DNA of 64,000 nt, taken from assembly GCA_916048055.1 (NCBI GenBank), contig CAJZHL010000023.1:158318-222317 (forward strand), in the 5' to 3' direction. The translations under genes and the position numbers were made by a program. The DNA comes from Pedinophyceae sp. YPF-701 (taxonomy: Eukaryota > Chlorophyta > Pedinophyceae). Position 1 is the first letter of the stretch. Each line of letters starts with the position of its first letter. Shown here piece after piece: positions 10,101 to 20,896 of the stretch. Below the pieces are notes generated by a model, which worked only from the letters and a program-made list of their open reading frames with translations, was not told the origin of the DNA and made no database searches.

Positions 10101-13097
10101 GGGAACAAGGACGCGGCGCAGACGGTCGCGCTCGCCGGCGCGGGGTACCGCCCCGTGCTGCAGATGGGGGAGGGCGGCGCGGTCTACCTCAAGCCGACGT
10201 GCGCGGGCGCGGTGAGCCACACGCGGATGACGCTGCGCAACCCGTCGCAGGTGCCCGTGGCGTACGCGTTCCAGGTCCCGGACGCGGCGCGCGGGCTGGT
10301 CGCGGTCGACGAGGAGACCGGGATGGTGCCGCCGGGGCAGGCCGTGGCGGTGACGTGGACGTTCGCGCCGCGCCGCGCGCGCACGTACGCGCTGCAGGTG
10401 CCGTGCCTGCTCACCGCGCCGCACGGCGCCGTCGATGCGGAGACGGGCGCGCCGCTGGAGGAGTCGCAGGTGCTGAGCCTCGTAGGGGAGGCGACGAGCG
10501 GCGGCGTGCAGGCCACGCCGGACAGGCTCGACCTCGGCGTCGTGCGCATCGGGCACCACGCGCAGGGCGGCGTGTCGCTGTACAACGCGTCCCCGGGCGT
10601 GCTGCAGTACATGCTACGGTGCTCGCGCGTCCTCCCGGACGGCTCCGAGGAGCCCGCGCCGCCCGAGGAGCTCATCCCCTCCGAGGTCGAGGGCTCGCTT
10701 CCCGGGCGCGTCGCGAAGACCGTCATCTTCACGCTCGGCCCGCGCGCGCGCGAAATGTACACGTACCGCGTGCGGTGCTACACGTCGACGGGCGCCGCGC
10801 CGGGCGGCGGCAAGCACGCCGCGGGCAAGCACGCCGAGCCCGCGACCGTCTTCGAGGTCCTCGCGGAGGGCCAGCACCCGATGCTCCAGGTGCAGGACAT
10901 TCTGGCGTCGCCGCTGCAGAAGTCGGCCGCGTGGGACCTCGCCGAGGTGCAGCTCATCAACCAGCACCTCGCGCTCCCGCTCACGCCGGAGGAGCTCGCG
11001 ATGGTGGAGTCGCTCGCCATGGGGCACGCGACGGTGCAGGACGTGCTCGGCGCGGTGGCGCCCATCCCAGTCGGGCTGCCGGCGGGCCGCGCGGGCGGGC
11101 CGGCGTCGGTGGTGCGGCTGCTGCTCGGGAACACGAGCGACCTGCCCGTCGAGTGGAGCGCGAGCCTCCCGAACGAGACCGACATCGATATGGAGCACTG
11201 GGTGCAGCCGCGCTACCCTCCCGACGAGCTCCAGGCCATGGAGCACCTCTTCGCGCTGTCGCCGCGGAACGGCAAGATCGCGCCCGGCGCGACGCAGGAG
11301 CTGACCGTGCGCTTCGAGCACGAGGCCGCGGGCCTGCGGCGGTTCCCGGTCCTGCTGACGGTGGCCAACGGCAAGTGCGTGCGGCTCGACTTGATGGGCC
11401 GGACGCTCCCGGCGGGCGAGAAGACGCTCGCGCTGGGCGGCGAGATGCGCCACGAGCTGCAGCCCGTCGAGCTCGGCTGCGGCGCGCCGCCGGCGCAGGC
11501 CACGATCCTTTACAACGAGGGCGTGGAGGCGGTGACGTACGAGATCGACACGACGCCGCTCGCGCAGCTCGCGGCGGAGAACCACAAGTTCCCCGTCCTG
11601 GAGCTGCTCTCGCCGGCGGCCGGCGCGCTCCCCGCGGGCGGCCACGCGGTCCTGTGGTGGAGCTTTACGCCGATCGAGGAGGGGACGTACGTCAGCGAGC
11701 TGCCGGTGCGCGTCGAGGGCGGGGAGGACGCGCTGATCGTGGTGACGGGGAGCGGCGTGCTGCCGGCCGCGCCGCGGCCCCCGATCGACGAGGTGCTGGA
11801 GCCGGCGCGCGACCTCGTGACGGCGCTGCGCCCGGACGTCGTGGCGGAGGTGGCGCCGGACGCGGTGGGGTTCCCGGCGGCGGGGCCGCCGGAGCTGAGC
11901 GACCCGAGTCTCGCGCGGATCGGCGGCGGCGCGGACGCCGCGGGCGCGGGCGCGCGGGCGAGCTACGGCGGCGTGATGGGGCGCGGAGAGAAGCAGCCGT
12001 TGCCGGCGCGCGTCGAGGCGGTGACGGCGCTCGTGGAGTTCTCGCGGATCACGGCGCCCGGGCAGATGCTCGCGGTCAGCCAGGACGTGATCACGTCCGG
12101 GCCGCTCGCGATCGGCGGCGTGCAGACCAGTATCCTGGTGTTGCACAACGTCTCCGACGTGCATGTCCGGTACGCGTGGACGCTCGGGGACTACGCGGCG
12201 TCCGCGGCCGCGAAGGGGCGCGACGCGCTGTCCAAGCGCGCGAGCAGCGTGGACGCGCTGTCGGACCGCGGGGGGGAGGAGTTTTCCCTCTTCGACGGGG
12301 GAGTCGAGGTGGAGCCCCGCGGGGGCACGCTCAAGCCCGGCGAGCGCTGCCTGTGCCGCGTCAAGGTTACGGCCGGCGCGCGCGCGCTCGTGTTCGACGG
12401 CTACATGAAGCTCGTCACCAAGAAGGAGCCGCACTTCACAAAGCAAAACGCCCCCGGTGCGCCGCGGCTCGACCACTCCCTCGCGCTCAGCAACACGGCC
12501 AACCTGAGCCCGCGGCAGAAGAGGACGCTCCTGCGCGGCCCGCCCAAGTCCGGCGTGCTCCCGCTCGACGTGAAGCTTGCCGGCGAGCCCGACGGCGGCG
12601 GCGGCGCCGCGGCCGCCCAGGCCGGGAGGGCCGGCGGCGACGACGAGGACGAGGAGGGCCAGACGCTGCGTGTGCGGCTGCGGGGCACGGTGGACGCGAC
12701 GCTGCCGCTGGCGCGCAACGTGGAGAGGGAGTGGCAGCTGATCGCGGGGTCCTATGAGCGGGGTGCTGCCGCCGGGGGGGGTCTCGACGTCGGCGCGGGC
12801 GTGTCGGCGGACGAGCTGGCCGCGGCAGTGCGCGCGGTGCTGTCGGACGCGCTCGCGGACCTCGCGCTGGACCCGGAGGTGTATTGCAAGGCGCTGACGC
12901 AGCCCGAGGGGGGGGAGTCTGGGGAGGAGGAGGAGGCGGCGGGCGACCGGGCGCGCGCGGCCGCGGAGAAGCAGGCGCTGCTGCTGGAGGCGGAGCACTT
13001 TGCCGCGGGCGTGCTGGAGGGCGCGGTGGCGTCCCTGCTCATCGAGAGCGTCATTGGGGCCTTCCCGGCCGGCACGGGGAGCGCACGGGCGCCGTAG
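7136..13097 (+). CDS. CFAP65: CFAP65-like flagellar ASH/MSP-domain protein
   Basis: Three exons (7136-7388, 7986-8257, 8355-13097) give 1,755 residues, close to the usual CFAP65/CCDC108 size of about 1,900. The N-terminus contains LGLEISEVLEWSRW and a KSITLKNVSFDVIKIKYG beta-sandwich start. It is followed across introns by SPG-MTATIPVIFCP, matching the pattern of CFAP65, an axonemal protein needed for flagellar assembly and motility. Many ASH/MSP-like immunoglobulin folds follow, recognisable by repeated signatures such as LNFGDVAAGRRARRAF, VDFGASSRLRAAPQRVVTV and VDFPAVYMGAVAHQVF. The last 200 residues are acidic and helical. Both introns use GTGCGC donors and were placed by conserved phase. 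It implies that the organism makes flagella. The family level (ASH-repeat ciliary protein) is firm; CFAP65 rather than HYDIN or CFAP47 is judged from the N-terminus. Confidence 0.85.
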
Positions 13098-13411
13098 GCT
13101 TGTACTTCGCTGACCTACAAGCACCCTCACCGCGAGGACGCTTGAGCGACCGAAATGGTACGCTGTGACGGGGCTATGCGGTCGTTGCTCGTGAGTGCGC
13201 GTGTGCGTGAGTGTTGTCAAATCAACGGCATGCACGCTGCCAGATTCGAATCAGATTCGAATTACAAGTTTTCAGGGCCTGGTTTTGAATCACCGCACTG
13301 CAGCTAGCGCTGCGGGCAGGACACTACTCGCGTGCACTCGCGCGTACTTGCGACAGGCCGGTGACGCCGCTCGCGAACGGGTGCTGCAGTCGCGCCCGCG
13401 TCGCGCGCGGC
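13098..13411. other. Convergent intergenic region
   Basis: 314 bases between the CFAP65 stop and the Hint-gene stop. Contains a direct repeat of CAGATTCGAAT near 13240-13262. Nothing else recognised. Confidence 0.4.
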
Positions 13412-16400
13412 CTACGCAGCTGCGCTCAGCTCCGCGCGCGCGCCGCCGCCGCCCACGAGCGTCGACGCCGTCTTCAGGGCGTCCACGACCCACCACAGCA
13501 CGCGCTGCGCGTCCACGCCGCCCACCACCGTGCCGATGCTCCCGGGCCTGCCATGCGCCATGCGCACCAGCCAGGTGTTGACCCGCTGAGCGGTATCTGG
13601 GAAGAGCCACGTGAGCACGGAGAAGGGCTTGTGCAGGATCTTGACGACGGGCTCCATGCCGTTGTCCGCGTGCTCCGACGCCGCGACGCCGTCCACGATC
13701 AGAGGCAGCCCCGACGCCGTGTGGATGCTCCAGACACCGAGCTGCGAGAGAGACAGGCGCGGTGACCTCAATCAGCGGTTGCGCATTGTTTGCGTGTGAG
13801 TGAGTGAGTGAGTGTACTCGCAGCAACCACGCGCGTAGGCAGGACCAACCGCCGTGTGGTCAATGCCAAGAAACACATTGAAACACTCTCATGATGGTTT
13901 TAAAAAGAAACAAATAGAAACAACAACCAATCAATCCCATGAGCAGAAACAATCAGGCCTCACCTTCTCCTCCACGCGCACCGTGTCCACGACGTCCCAC
14001 ACCGTCCCGGACGGCACCTGCCCGGCCACATCGTCGTCGTCCGCCGCCCCCGGCAGCCCGTCGCGCAGCACAGGCACCTCCCAGCCCACGCGCACCGCGT
14101 CCGCCCTCACCCGCCGCGCCGCGCCGCCCGCGCTCCGCGCGATCAGGTAGTGCGACGCCGTCACCGTCACCCGCGCGCCCGCCCGCGTCGTCACCTCCAC
14201 CGACAGGGCCTTGCGGTTCGGGCCCATCTGACCGAACCACGCGATGCGCGAAAACAAAACAGTCCCCCCGGGACCCTGCACGGCGACCATGTCGCCGATC
14301 CGGGCGTCCTCGACGGGGGTCCAGCGACCAGAGGGGCCGAGCAGGCGCGCGCCGCCCGTGAGGCAGCCCTCGCTGGAGCTGGGCGGGGCGGGACAGCTGT
14401 CAAGGTACCCGACGCACTTGTATCCGTCGAACACCGTGGGGCCGATCGCGCAGTACTCGTTGTTGATCGGGCACTTGGTGCGGTACGAGCTGATGGCCGC
14501 GCACTTCGTAGTGTCTCTTCCGGCATCCTCGCACGCACGACTCGCGCAAAGCGAACCTGCGTGACACCGACGGCTGCCGCGGCACAGCTCAGTCAGGCGT
14601 GACGAGCACAATGGGGGTGTGCATAATGGGGGTGTGCATAATGGGGGTGTGCATAATGGGGGTGTGCATACCGTGAAACCATTTGCAAACGCGCTGACCG
14701 GAAACGACCTCGGCGTGGCACCTGGACTCGCTTGTGAAGGCGCGGCATGGCGACACGCCGGGCGCGAGCTGCAAGCTCCTTTCGCGCCCGGGCGCGCGCC
14801 CCTCGGCCAGCAGCTCCTTCAGCAGCGAGCGCTCGTACTCCTCGTTGTCGATCCGCACCGCCTCGGATTGCCTCGCGCCCGACAGCACGTCAGGTGCGAG
14901 CTGCGCCTCGCGGCGCGCGCGGTCCCCGCCGCCGAGGCCCAGCATCTTCCGGACCAGGCGCGAGCTCTGCGCCAGCACCACGCACGTCGCGCTCGCGGGC
15001 GGGCACGCCACCGCGCCGCTCGCGGCCCGCGCGTCCCACGCCACGACCTGCCACCCGTCCGCCGTCGCCACGGACCGCGAAAACCGAGCCGCCACCGGCA
15101 CGCTGCTCAGCCGCTCCGTGTCCACGCGCACCATGTGCCTGCGCCCGCCGCCGCTCATCATCGTCTCGACGTGGTGCCTGTCCATCGAACCCACGTACGC
15201 GAGCTCGTCGTCGCCGTCAGCGCCCAACTCGAGGAGCCGCGCGACCTGCGCGCGCGCCGCAGTGAGCGTCTCGGCGCCGCCGGGCGCGTCAAGGAGCTTG
15301 CGGCGCCCGCCCTGCGTTGCCGCGACCTCCGGCGTGCCCTCGCGAAGGTGGATGGGGCACGTGCAGTCGTCGCTGTCGACGTCCATGGACGAGATGGCCG
15401 ACCCGCAGTCCAGCCGGTACGGCGCTACGGCGTCACTCTCGCCCTCGACGGCGCACATGGCGTCGATCCAGCCCTGCGGCGCGCTGAAGACGCCCGCGCG
15501 GCAGTCGAAGACGTGCGTGGTGCTGCGGACACGTGGGCGCGCCGGAAACAGGTCAGTCGCGACGTTCACGTGACAGCGGGAATTTCAGGGTTTCCGAGCG
15601 GTGTTTCCAGAGCGGGGGGGTGTTTTGGGGGGGTTGAGGGTGTTGCACCTCTTCCACTCCATCTTCACGAGGCCGCCCGTGTTCTCGCGCGCGAGTTGCG
15701 TGAACCACTCCTCGGCCTGCTTGCACGTTGCGGTGGCCATCATCCTCCCGACGGAGGTGGCGTCCTGCTGCAGCCCGCGGCGGCTGCGCCTCCGGCCCTC
15801 CTTTGTCGCGGCAAACGTGACCGAGCCCAGCGACGCGGCGGTGCGCACGGGCGTCGAGCCGGAGCTGCTCAGCAGCACGCCGTCGTCGCCCACCTCGACC
15901 TGCACGCGGTTGCGCACCCGGTTGCAGACGGCACGGTGTTGACACGTGTGTGCCGCCCTGGTAGTTACCATATTTAGGAGATGCGATGCGCGCGCACGCG
16001 GGGGTTGCGACGCGCGATATCGCAGCCGCCGCGGCGAATGCAAGCTGCCCGGCGCGGGCGCGCACCTCCTTCGACAGGAGCACGACGGCCACGACCAGCC
16101 CAGTCATGCACGCCAGCAGAAGGAAAAAGAAGACTACGGAGCCGGCGATCACCCGGCGCCAAAACGTGCGCTCGGTGCGCATGTTCTTGTACGCCTGCGC
16201 GGTGCGGGGAAGGGGGCGCGCGGGTGAGCGGGGGGAGCCGCTGGCGCATACTGACCTAGCAGTGGGGGGCGGGTTGCGGGGCGAAGGTGGCGTGTGGGGC
16301 GGGCGGGCGCACGTGGTAGGCTTCCACGAGCTCCGTGGCGTCGACGTGGCCGTCCTTGTTCCTGCGGGCACGCGTTATATGCGCAGGGGGCGGTGGGGAA

Positions 16401-16650
16401 TGCGATTACATTGACCTCACGTTGACGCCGCCGCAAGGGCCGGAAAATGCCTGCAATGGCGCGCTTTTGGATGCTTGGGAACGTACCGGTCGAACAGGCT
16501 CAGAGCGCGCTGCATCTCGGAGCCGTTCGGTGCGTCCAGGGCCAATTGAATGATGGAGGTGCCCTTGGCCGGCAGGGGCTTCGGGCCCTCGCCCGAATGT
16601 CCCTCGCGGGGCAGACTGGCCCGCTCGGTGGCGTCGTCGAACGCGGTCAT
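13412..16650 (-). CDS. EF-hand / single-pass membrane / hedgehog-type Hint (Hog) protein
   Basis: Seven minus-strand exons (16487-16650, 16313-16361, 16012-16194, 15649-15899, 14672-15522, 13964-14556, 13412-13741) join with consistent phase into 806 residues. Residues 54-65, split by an intron, form one canonical EF-hand loop (D-x-N-x-D-G-x-V-D-x-x-E; DRNKDGHVDATE). A strong membrane segment follows at about 86-110 (VIAGSVVFFFLLLACMTG). A long soluble region then has an RRSRRG site and a cysteine-rich stretch at about 480-555. From Cys564 (GCLTGGARLL) there is a Hint domain: the T-x-x-H block is at 632-635 (TVTASHYLIA), and the last exon supplies the hedgehog-like end GVWSIHTASGLPLIVDGV. There is no His-Asn pair as in inteins. 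Hint domains cleave the chain at their N-terminal Cys. By inference the EF-hand is cytosolic and the rest lumenal or extracellular. The 15900-16011 intron boundaries are the weakest. Confidence 0.75.
14611..14671. repeat. 15-bp tandem repeat at the 5' end of a Hint-gene intron
   Basis: About four units of ATGGGGGTGTGCATA on the plus strand. On the gene's strand the predicted donor GTATGC at 14671 lies at the edge of the array, so the intron begins with the repeat. Unit number could vary between individuals. Confidence 0.85.
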
Positions 16651-18323
16651 CTTGGCGGTCAGGAGCGGGTTTTCCCGGCCGTGCTCGCCTCGTGCGGGCA
16701 GCTAGGGTGGCAAGCTCACACGAGCCCGCTCCGCGCGGAACGCGGGACCAAAAGGGCTCCTGATGAGCGGGTACGCCGACCACGAGCCTCTGCTGCGCGA
16801 CCGGGTCCGATTTGCGCGGCCTCGCGCGCACCCGCGGCAACGAGGTCGCATCCCCCACCAAAGGGGTCAACTGCTTCAGCCCGTCCGACCTGACACCCAG
16901 TGCGACCCGGGCCCCCGAGCGGCACCCCGGCGACTCTGAATAGGCCCGATGCGTTCGCTACGGAGCCCCGTTCGCGCAGGCACGCGGCCCGAGGTCATCG
17001 CTCGCGTGCTCGTGGCGCTAGTCAACTGCAGCGGTTGCACGCGCTGACTAGGGAGGCGCTGCCCTGCGACGCGACGCCGCGACGTCTCTCTCCAGCGCTA
17101 CTCCCTGGCGCGGCTCGTGGCGCCGCGAGCGCGGCTGTCTGACCGCCAGGGTGGGGTGGGTGCACATGTGTGTGTGGTCGCAGCGTCCGTCACGGACGAC
17201 GACGGTTGCTCCGACCGCGCGCGTGGCGCCGCGCGGTCGAGAGCACTGGCGCTGCGAAGGGCGGGCCGTCGTCGACCTCACCGACGTCTCCAGCGGCCGA
17301 GCAGACCTCTGTGAATGACTACAACGCTGCCGGGGTTGCGTGAAGCACGCGCTGCTGCTCGCGCGTACTTGCACGCCACGGCAGGCTGCGCGGTGCTGCT
17401 GATCGCCCCCCGCTCGCAAGCGGGCAGCCGGGCCGGTAGTTGTCGGTCGTTGCGCACTTCGTGCGCGGCGCGTTCAGCAGCGTCGGTGCGAGCGCGCCGT
17501 TCCCGCGGCAAACTTCGCGCCACGAGAGGGCGTATGAGAACGTCTGCCCTGGCGGCGCGTCCCGGTCTCAGTGAGCTGGAGGCGTGCTGTGAGGCCGAGC
17601 AGTGCGAAGATGGCTGCTTCTACCGCTCGGTATGTGCGAGCGTACTCGCAACAGAGCTTCTGCGACCCCTACTCAGGTCCATAGGCGTCCGATCCGAGCC
17701 ATGGCTGATGATCAGTATCCATGCAGCGTCGCGTGGGAGGCGTGGAAGGCTTCGGCGGCGTCCGGAGCGATATTTCGAGCACTGTGACAACTGTATTCTC
17801 TCTTGCATGCTTGCGTATGACATCGGCATCCTCTTGAAGTGACAATGTCGGCGATTACGGCCACGTACAGCGTCCCCGACGCGTCTGGGCATCGTGCCAA
17901 GTGGAGCTCCCGTTGCTGGCTAGCGTGCTCCGTGTCGAGCAGCGCACGTGATCGGCATCGACGGCGCAGTATTTCTCCTCGCGCTTGAGCGCAAGCGGTC
18001 TGCCGTGCCGCCCCGGACGCGACCGCCCGTCGCCTCCAACGCGCTTTCCCGCGTTCGTGGCCCGCGCGACGGCATGGCGCGAGAGGAGCGTGTCGCGGAC
18101 GCGATCGTGGTTCGCTATCGCCGAATCACGACCACGGAGCGCCACAAGGAGCGTTGCAGGTTGACTACGGCGCGGTTCGAGGCTGTTTCCGTTTCACAGC
18201 AAAGGCATGCATCGCGGCGCTCCGTCGCGCGGCCGTGTGGGGCTCCGAGCCCGCGAACTGCGCTTCACTACGCAAGATCGCCCGCCTCGCCGCCCGCTCC
18301 CGCGCCGCCGCCCGCGCCACCGC
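16651..18323. other. Gene-free stretch of about 1.7 kb
   Basis: Upstream of the Hint gene. Open frames on both strands are short and compositionally biased (Arg/Ala-rich) with no recognisable motif. Local AT content rises near 17640-17860. I see no gene here. Confidence 0.35.
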
Positions 18324-18617
18324 CTAGCCGCCGAGCTCGATGTGGAGCGGCTGGCACATGTCGCGCCAGTTCGGCACGCCGGCCTCCAGCACCTCGAGCA
18401 CCTCGTCGTGCAGAATCAGATCGTGGGTGGGCTTCCCCTCGGCGCGCAGCTGAACGACCGCGCGCGCGGACCGCACCCAGCACGCCGCGCACACCTCGTC
18501 GACGTCCTCCGAGTCCAAGCTCGGAAGGACGCCGCACTGCTTGTAGTGCGCGACGGTCGCGTGCGCAAGCTGCATCGCGGCCCTGAGGGCGCGGTTCTTG
18601 CCGCGCGGCGCGACCAT
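18324..18617 (-). CDS. Small protein of a local repeated family (97 residues)
   Basis: An uninterrupted frame starts at ATG 18617 in a good context (ccATGG) and encodes 97 residues. The N-terminal half contains NRALRAAMQLAHATVAHYKQ and then GVLPSLDSEDVDEVCAACW, followed by an acidic helix and a short end (LHIELGG). The same module occurs twice more within 1.5 kb (19.66 and 19.96 kb), and those copies are broken, so this is probably the most intact member. I do not recognise the family. The Cys-x-x-Cys and conserved His residues could bind metal (speculation). It may be the last exon of a longer gene, because a splice-acceptor-like CAG lies just upstream of the ATG. Confidence 0.4.
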   Translation of the reverse strand: MVAPRGKNRALRAAMQLAHATVAHYKQCGVLPSLDSEDVDEVCAACWVRSARAVVQLRAEGKPTHDLILHDEVLEVLEAGVPNWRDMCQPLHIELGG

Positions 18618-19660
18618 GGTGATTTGTCGTAGATCCTGCGAGGTGGCGTTGGGGGCACCGCGGTTGAGATCGCAGCTTGCTACCGCTGTCGACGGCTGGC
18701 GCGTACGGACACAGCGCGCGCGCGGTGCTGGAAGGCGGACTGCGCAGGCAAACGTCCGGTCCGGTGTGTTCAACGTTCAAAGTTGAGTGTGTTCGAACCT
18801 GGGAGGTGCGCTGGCGGTCGGTGGGCTCGGAGTCCGCGGTGTTTCCGGACGTGGACGACGGAGAAGCTCGAGGAGTGTGCGGCGGTCGCGACGCACGCGG
18901 CCCTTTGCTCGCCCCGGCCCGATCTTGGCCGGCAGGGGGTGTGGGGACAAACGAGAGGCCCCCAGGGCTGACGGCTGCTGACAGTGTCACTGGACCGGCT
19001 GTCGGGCGCGCCGCGGCCACCTGATGAGGCGACTCGCGGGCGGAACGCGCCAGTAGGTGGCCGGGGGCGACCGGGGCGACACCGTGGCGGTCGCAGAGCT
19101 GCGTTTCGGCCGGCCGTCTGCCGTCCCGTCAGTAGCCGAACGGGCCACAACGGCCATGTAATATTGGGAACCGATTTTTTTGCCCCGATATATCGCGAAA
19201 CGTAGCCGCGACGGTCCTCTGTCAACGCGTTGCAGCGCGGAGGAGCTGTGCCCAACGGCCTAGCGCATCACGGGCGAGCCGGCGCGCTCCTACGCCCAGG
19301 TCGACACACACGTGGTGAGAGCCTGTACTGAAGAGGGTGTCCCGCGCCGCCGCTGCTCGAGCGCGCCACCCCTCGGTGCGGAAGCGCCCACCAGCACTGG
19401 ATTCGCCGAGTCCGCCTGCTTCGTCGGAGCCGACCGGGCTCTCCTGCACCCGGTCATTCTCTCCGTCTCAGAGCATCCGGCGAGCGCGCGCACGGCCCTT
19501 CGACGACGCTGAGCCGCTCGCGCCCGCTCCTCGAAGCTCTGGCACCACGCCCCTGCTCTCCCACCTCCCCCGCCGCGGAATGCACGCCGCGCATGTCCGT
19601 GACAGAAGCACGACACGCACGGCCCCGTGCGCACATCCCTGCAGCACGGCGAGCGACGGG

Positions 19661-19812
19661 AACCGCGCCCTCAGGACCGCGATGAAGTTCGCACACGCCA
19701 CCGTCGCGCATTTCAACGAACGCGGCGTACTGCCGAGCCTGGACTCGGAGGACGTCGATGAGCTGTGCGCGTGCTTGGTCAGGGTCGCGCGCGCGGCGGG
19801 CTTCCCTACACC
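19661..19812 (+). pseudogene. Fragment of the local repeated module, plus strand
   Basis: The plus strand reads NRALRTAMKFAHATVAHFNE then GVLPSLDSEDVDELCA, clearly related to the 97-residue minus-strand frame at 18.3-18.6 kb. No convincing start or continuation is seen. It forms the left arm of an inverted repeat with the next copy. Confidence 0.6.
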
Positions 19813-19814
19813 AC

Positions 19815-19990
19815 AGCGCGCGCGACCCGCACCTAGCAGGCCGCGCACTGCTCGTCGACGTCCTGGGAGTCGAGGCTCGGCAGGACGCCATGTTTGTTAA
19901 AATGCGCGATCGTGGCGTGGATGAACTTCGTTGCGGCTCTGAGGGCGCGGTTCCACTTGTTCCTGCCCCTCGGCGCGACCACCCCGCACC
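19815..19990 (-). pseudogene. Fragment of the local repeated module, minus strand, with in-frame stop
   Basis: The minus strand reads NRALRAATKFIHATIAHFNK then GVLPSLDSQDVDEQCAAC, followed immediately by a TAG stop where the intact copy has Trp. It is the right arm of an inverted repeat facing the plus-strand fragment, with almost no spacer, so transcripts could fold into a long imperfect hairpin. Confidence 0.6.
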
Positions 19991-20310
19991 CCGGCACCGG
20001 AACTTGCAACAGTTGCGCTGACATCAGGCCCCTGTTTGGCTGACTCAGGGGTACATGGGCGGCAGTGCGGCTTGAGGGCGACGAAGGAGATGTCGTGTGA
20101 GTCTTCACGCGCCAACGCCCCTCTGTGTCTCACTGGTGGCAGAACTACACGCGCACGTTGTAGCACGCTGTTGCTGTGTGATCGCTTCCAGGTGAGCAAC
20201 GGCTCTGGGCACCAGCTGGTGGGCCGCCAGCATGCCACCCCGCCGCACGCATCGTGCGCACCGCCTTCGCGGCTTTCACAAGCATTTGTGTTGGTTCAAA
20301 TGTGCTCTGA

Positions 20311-20328
20311 ACATATGTATACATATGT
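20311..20328. repeat. Perfect 18-bp AT-rich palindrome
   Basis: ACATATGTATACATATGT is its own reverse complement and stands out in DNA that is otherwise strongly GC-rich. Function unknown; could be a protein-binding site or a chance motif. Confidence 0.8.
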
Positions 20329-20896
20329 CCGCGCGTAGCAGCCGCGCGCCTCGCGCGGGAGGCGGTCGACGGCCCGCTGCCCGCCGCGGTGAGGCCACGC
20401 CGGCCCCGCTGGCGCGCGCGGCCGCACTGGGAGGTCAAGTTTGCGCGCCCCGCTTGCCTCGCGCATCCCGCCCGCGCCGCGCGACGGCTCCCTGGAGCGC
20501 TGCCCGTCTGCCGCGACTCGCGGCGCCGCTGGCGTGGCTGTCCGACCGACTGCGTGTGAGCGGGTCGCATGCGTTCGAGCTCACGATTCACTGCAGACGA
20601 TGATTGCTACGATGTGTTATTTTCGTGCTTATAATACATAGAAGCTCCGAGCTCCCTCCCGCAACGCGTGCGGCGCCGCGCCGGCCATCGAAGGAGGCGC
20701 CGCGCCCACCGCCGCTCGAGCGCGCTGTCGGTCGCCGCGACTGGCACCGCCAACAGCGTGGCTGCGGCGCACCGACCGGGCGGGTCACTGGTCGCATTGC
20801 GTCACACTGACACTCCCTCGCGCCGCGCGGGCCGGTCACGCGGCGACGCGCGGCGCGCGCGCGCTCCCTGGCCAGCGCGGCGGCGGTCCTATTGGA

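Larger units (their letters stand above)
18618..20896. other. Repeat-bearing intergenic stretch
   Basis: Apart from the two broken module copies (19661-19990) and the palindrome at 20311, this 2.3-kb stretch shows no credible gene. It is locally more AT-rich (around 19150 and 20600-20640) than the flanking genes. Confidence 0.35.

Noticed and set aside
10614-13235. 873-residue minus-strand and 852-residue plus-strand (10199-12757) open frames
   Set aside because: Both are Arg/Ala/Gly-rich shadows of the CFAP65 exon, whose own frame shows repeated ASH-domain signatures.
13412-14556. Intein instead of a hedgehog-type Hint domain
   Set aside because: No C-terminal His-Asn plus Cys/Ser/Thr junction and no host protein split around it. 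The end reads like a Hog domain (HTASGLPLIVDG) and then runs to a stop.
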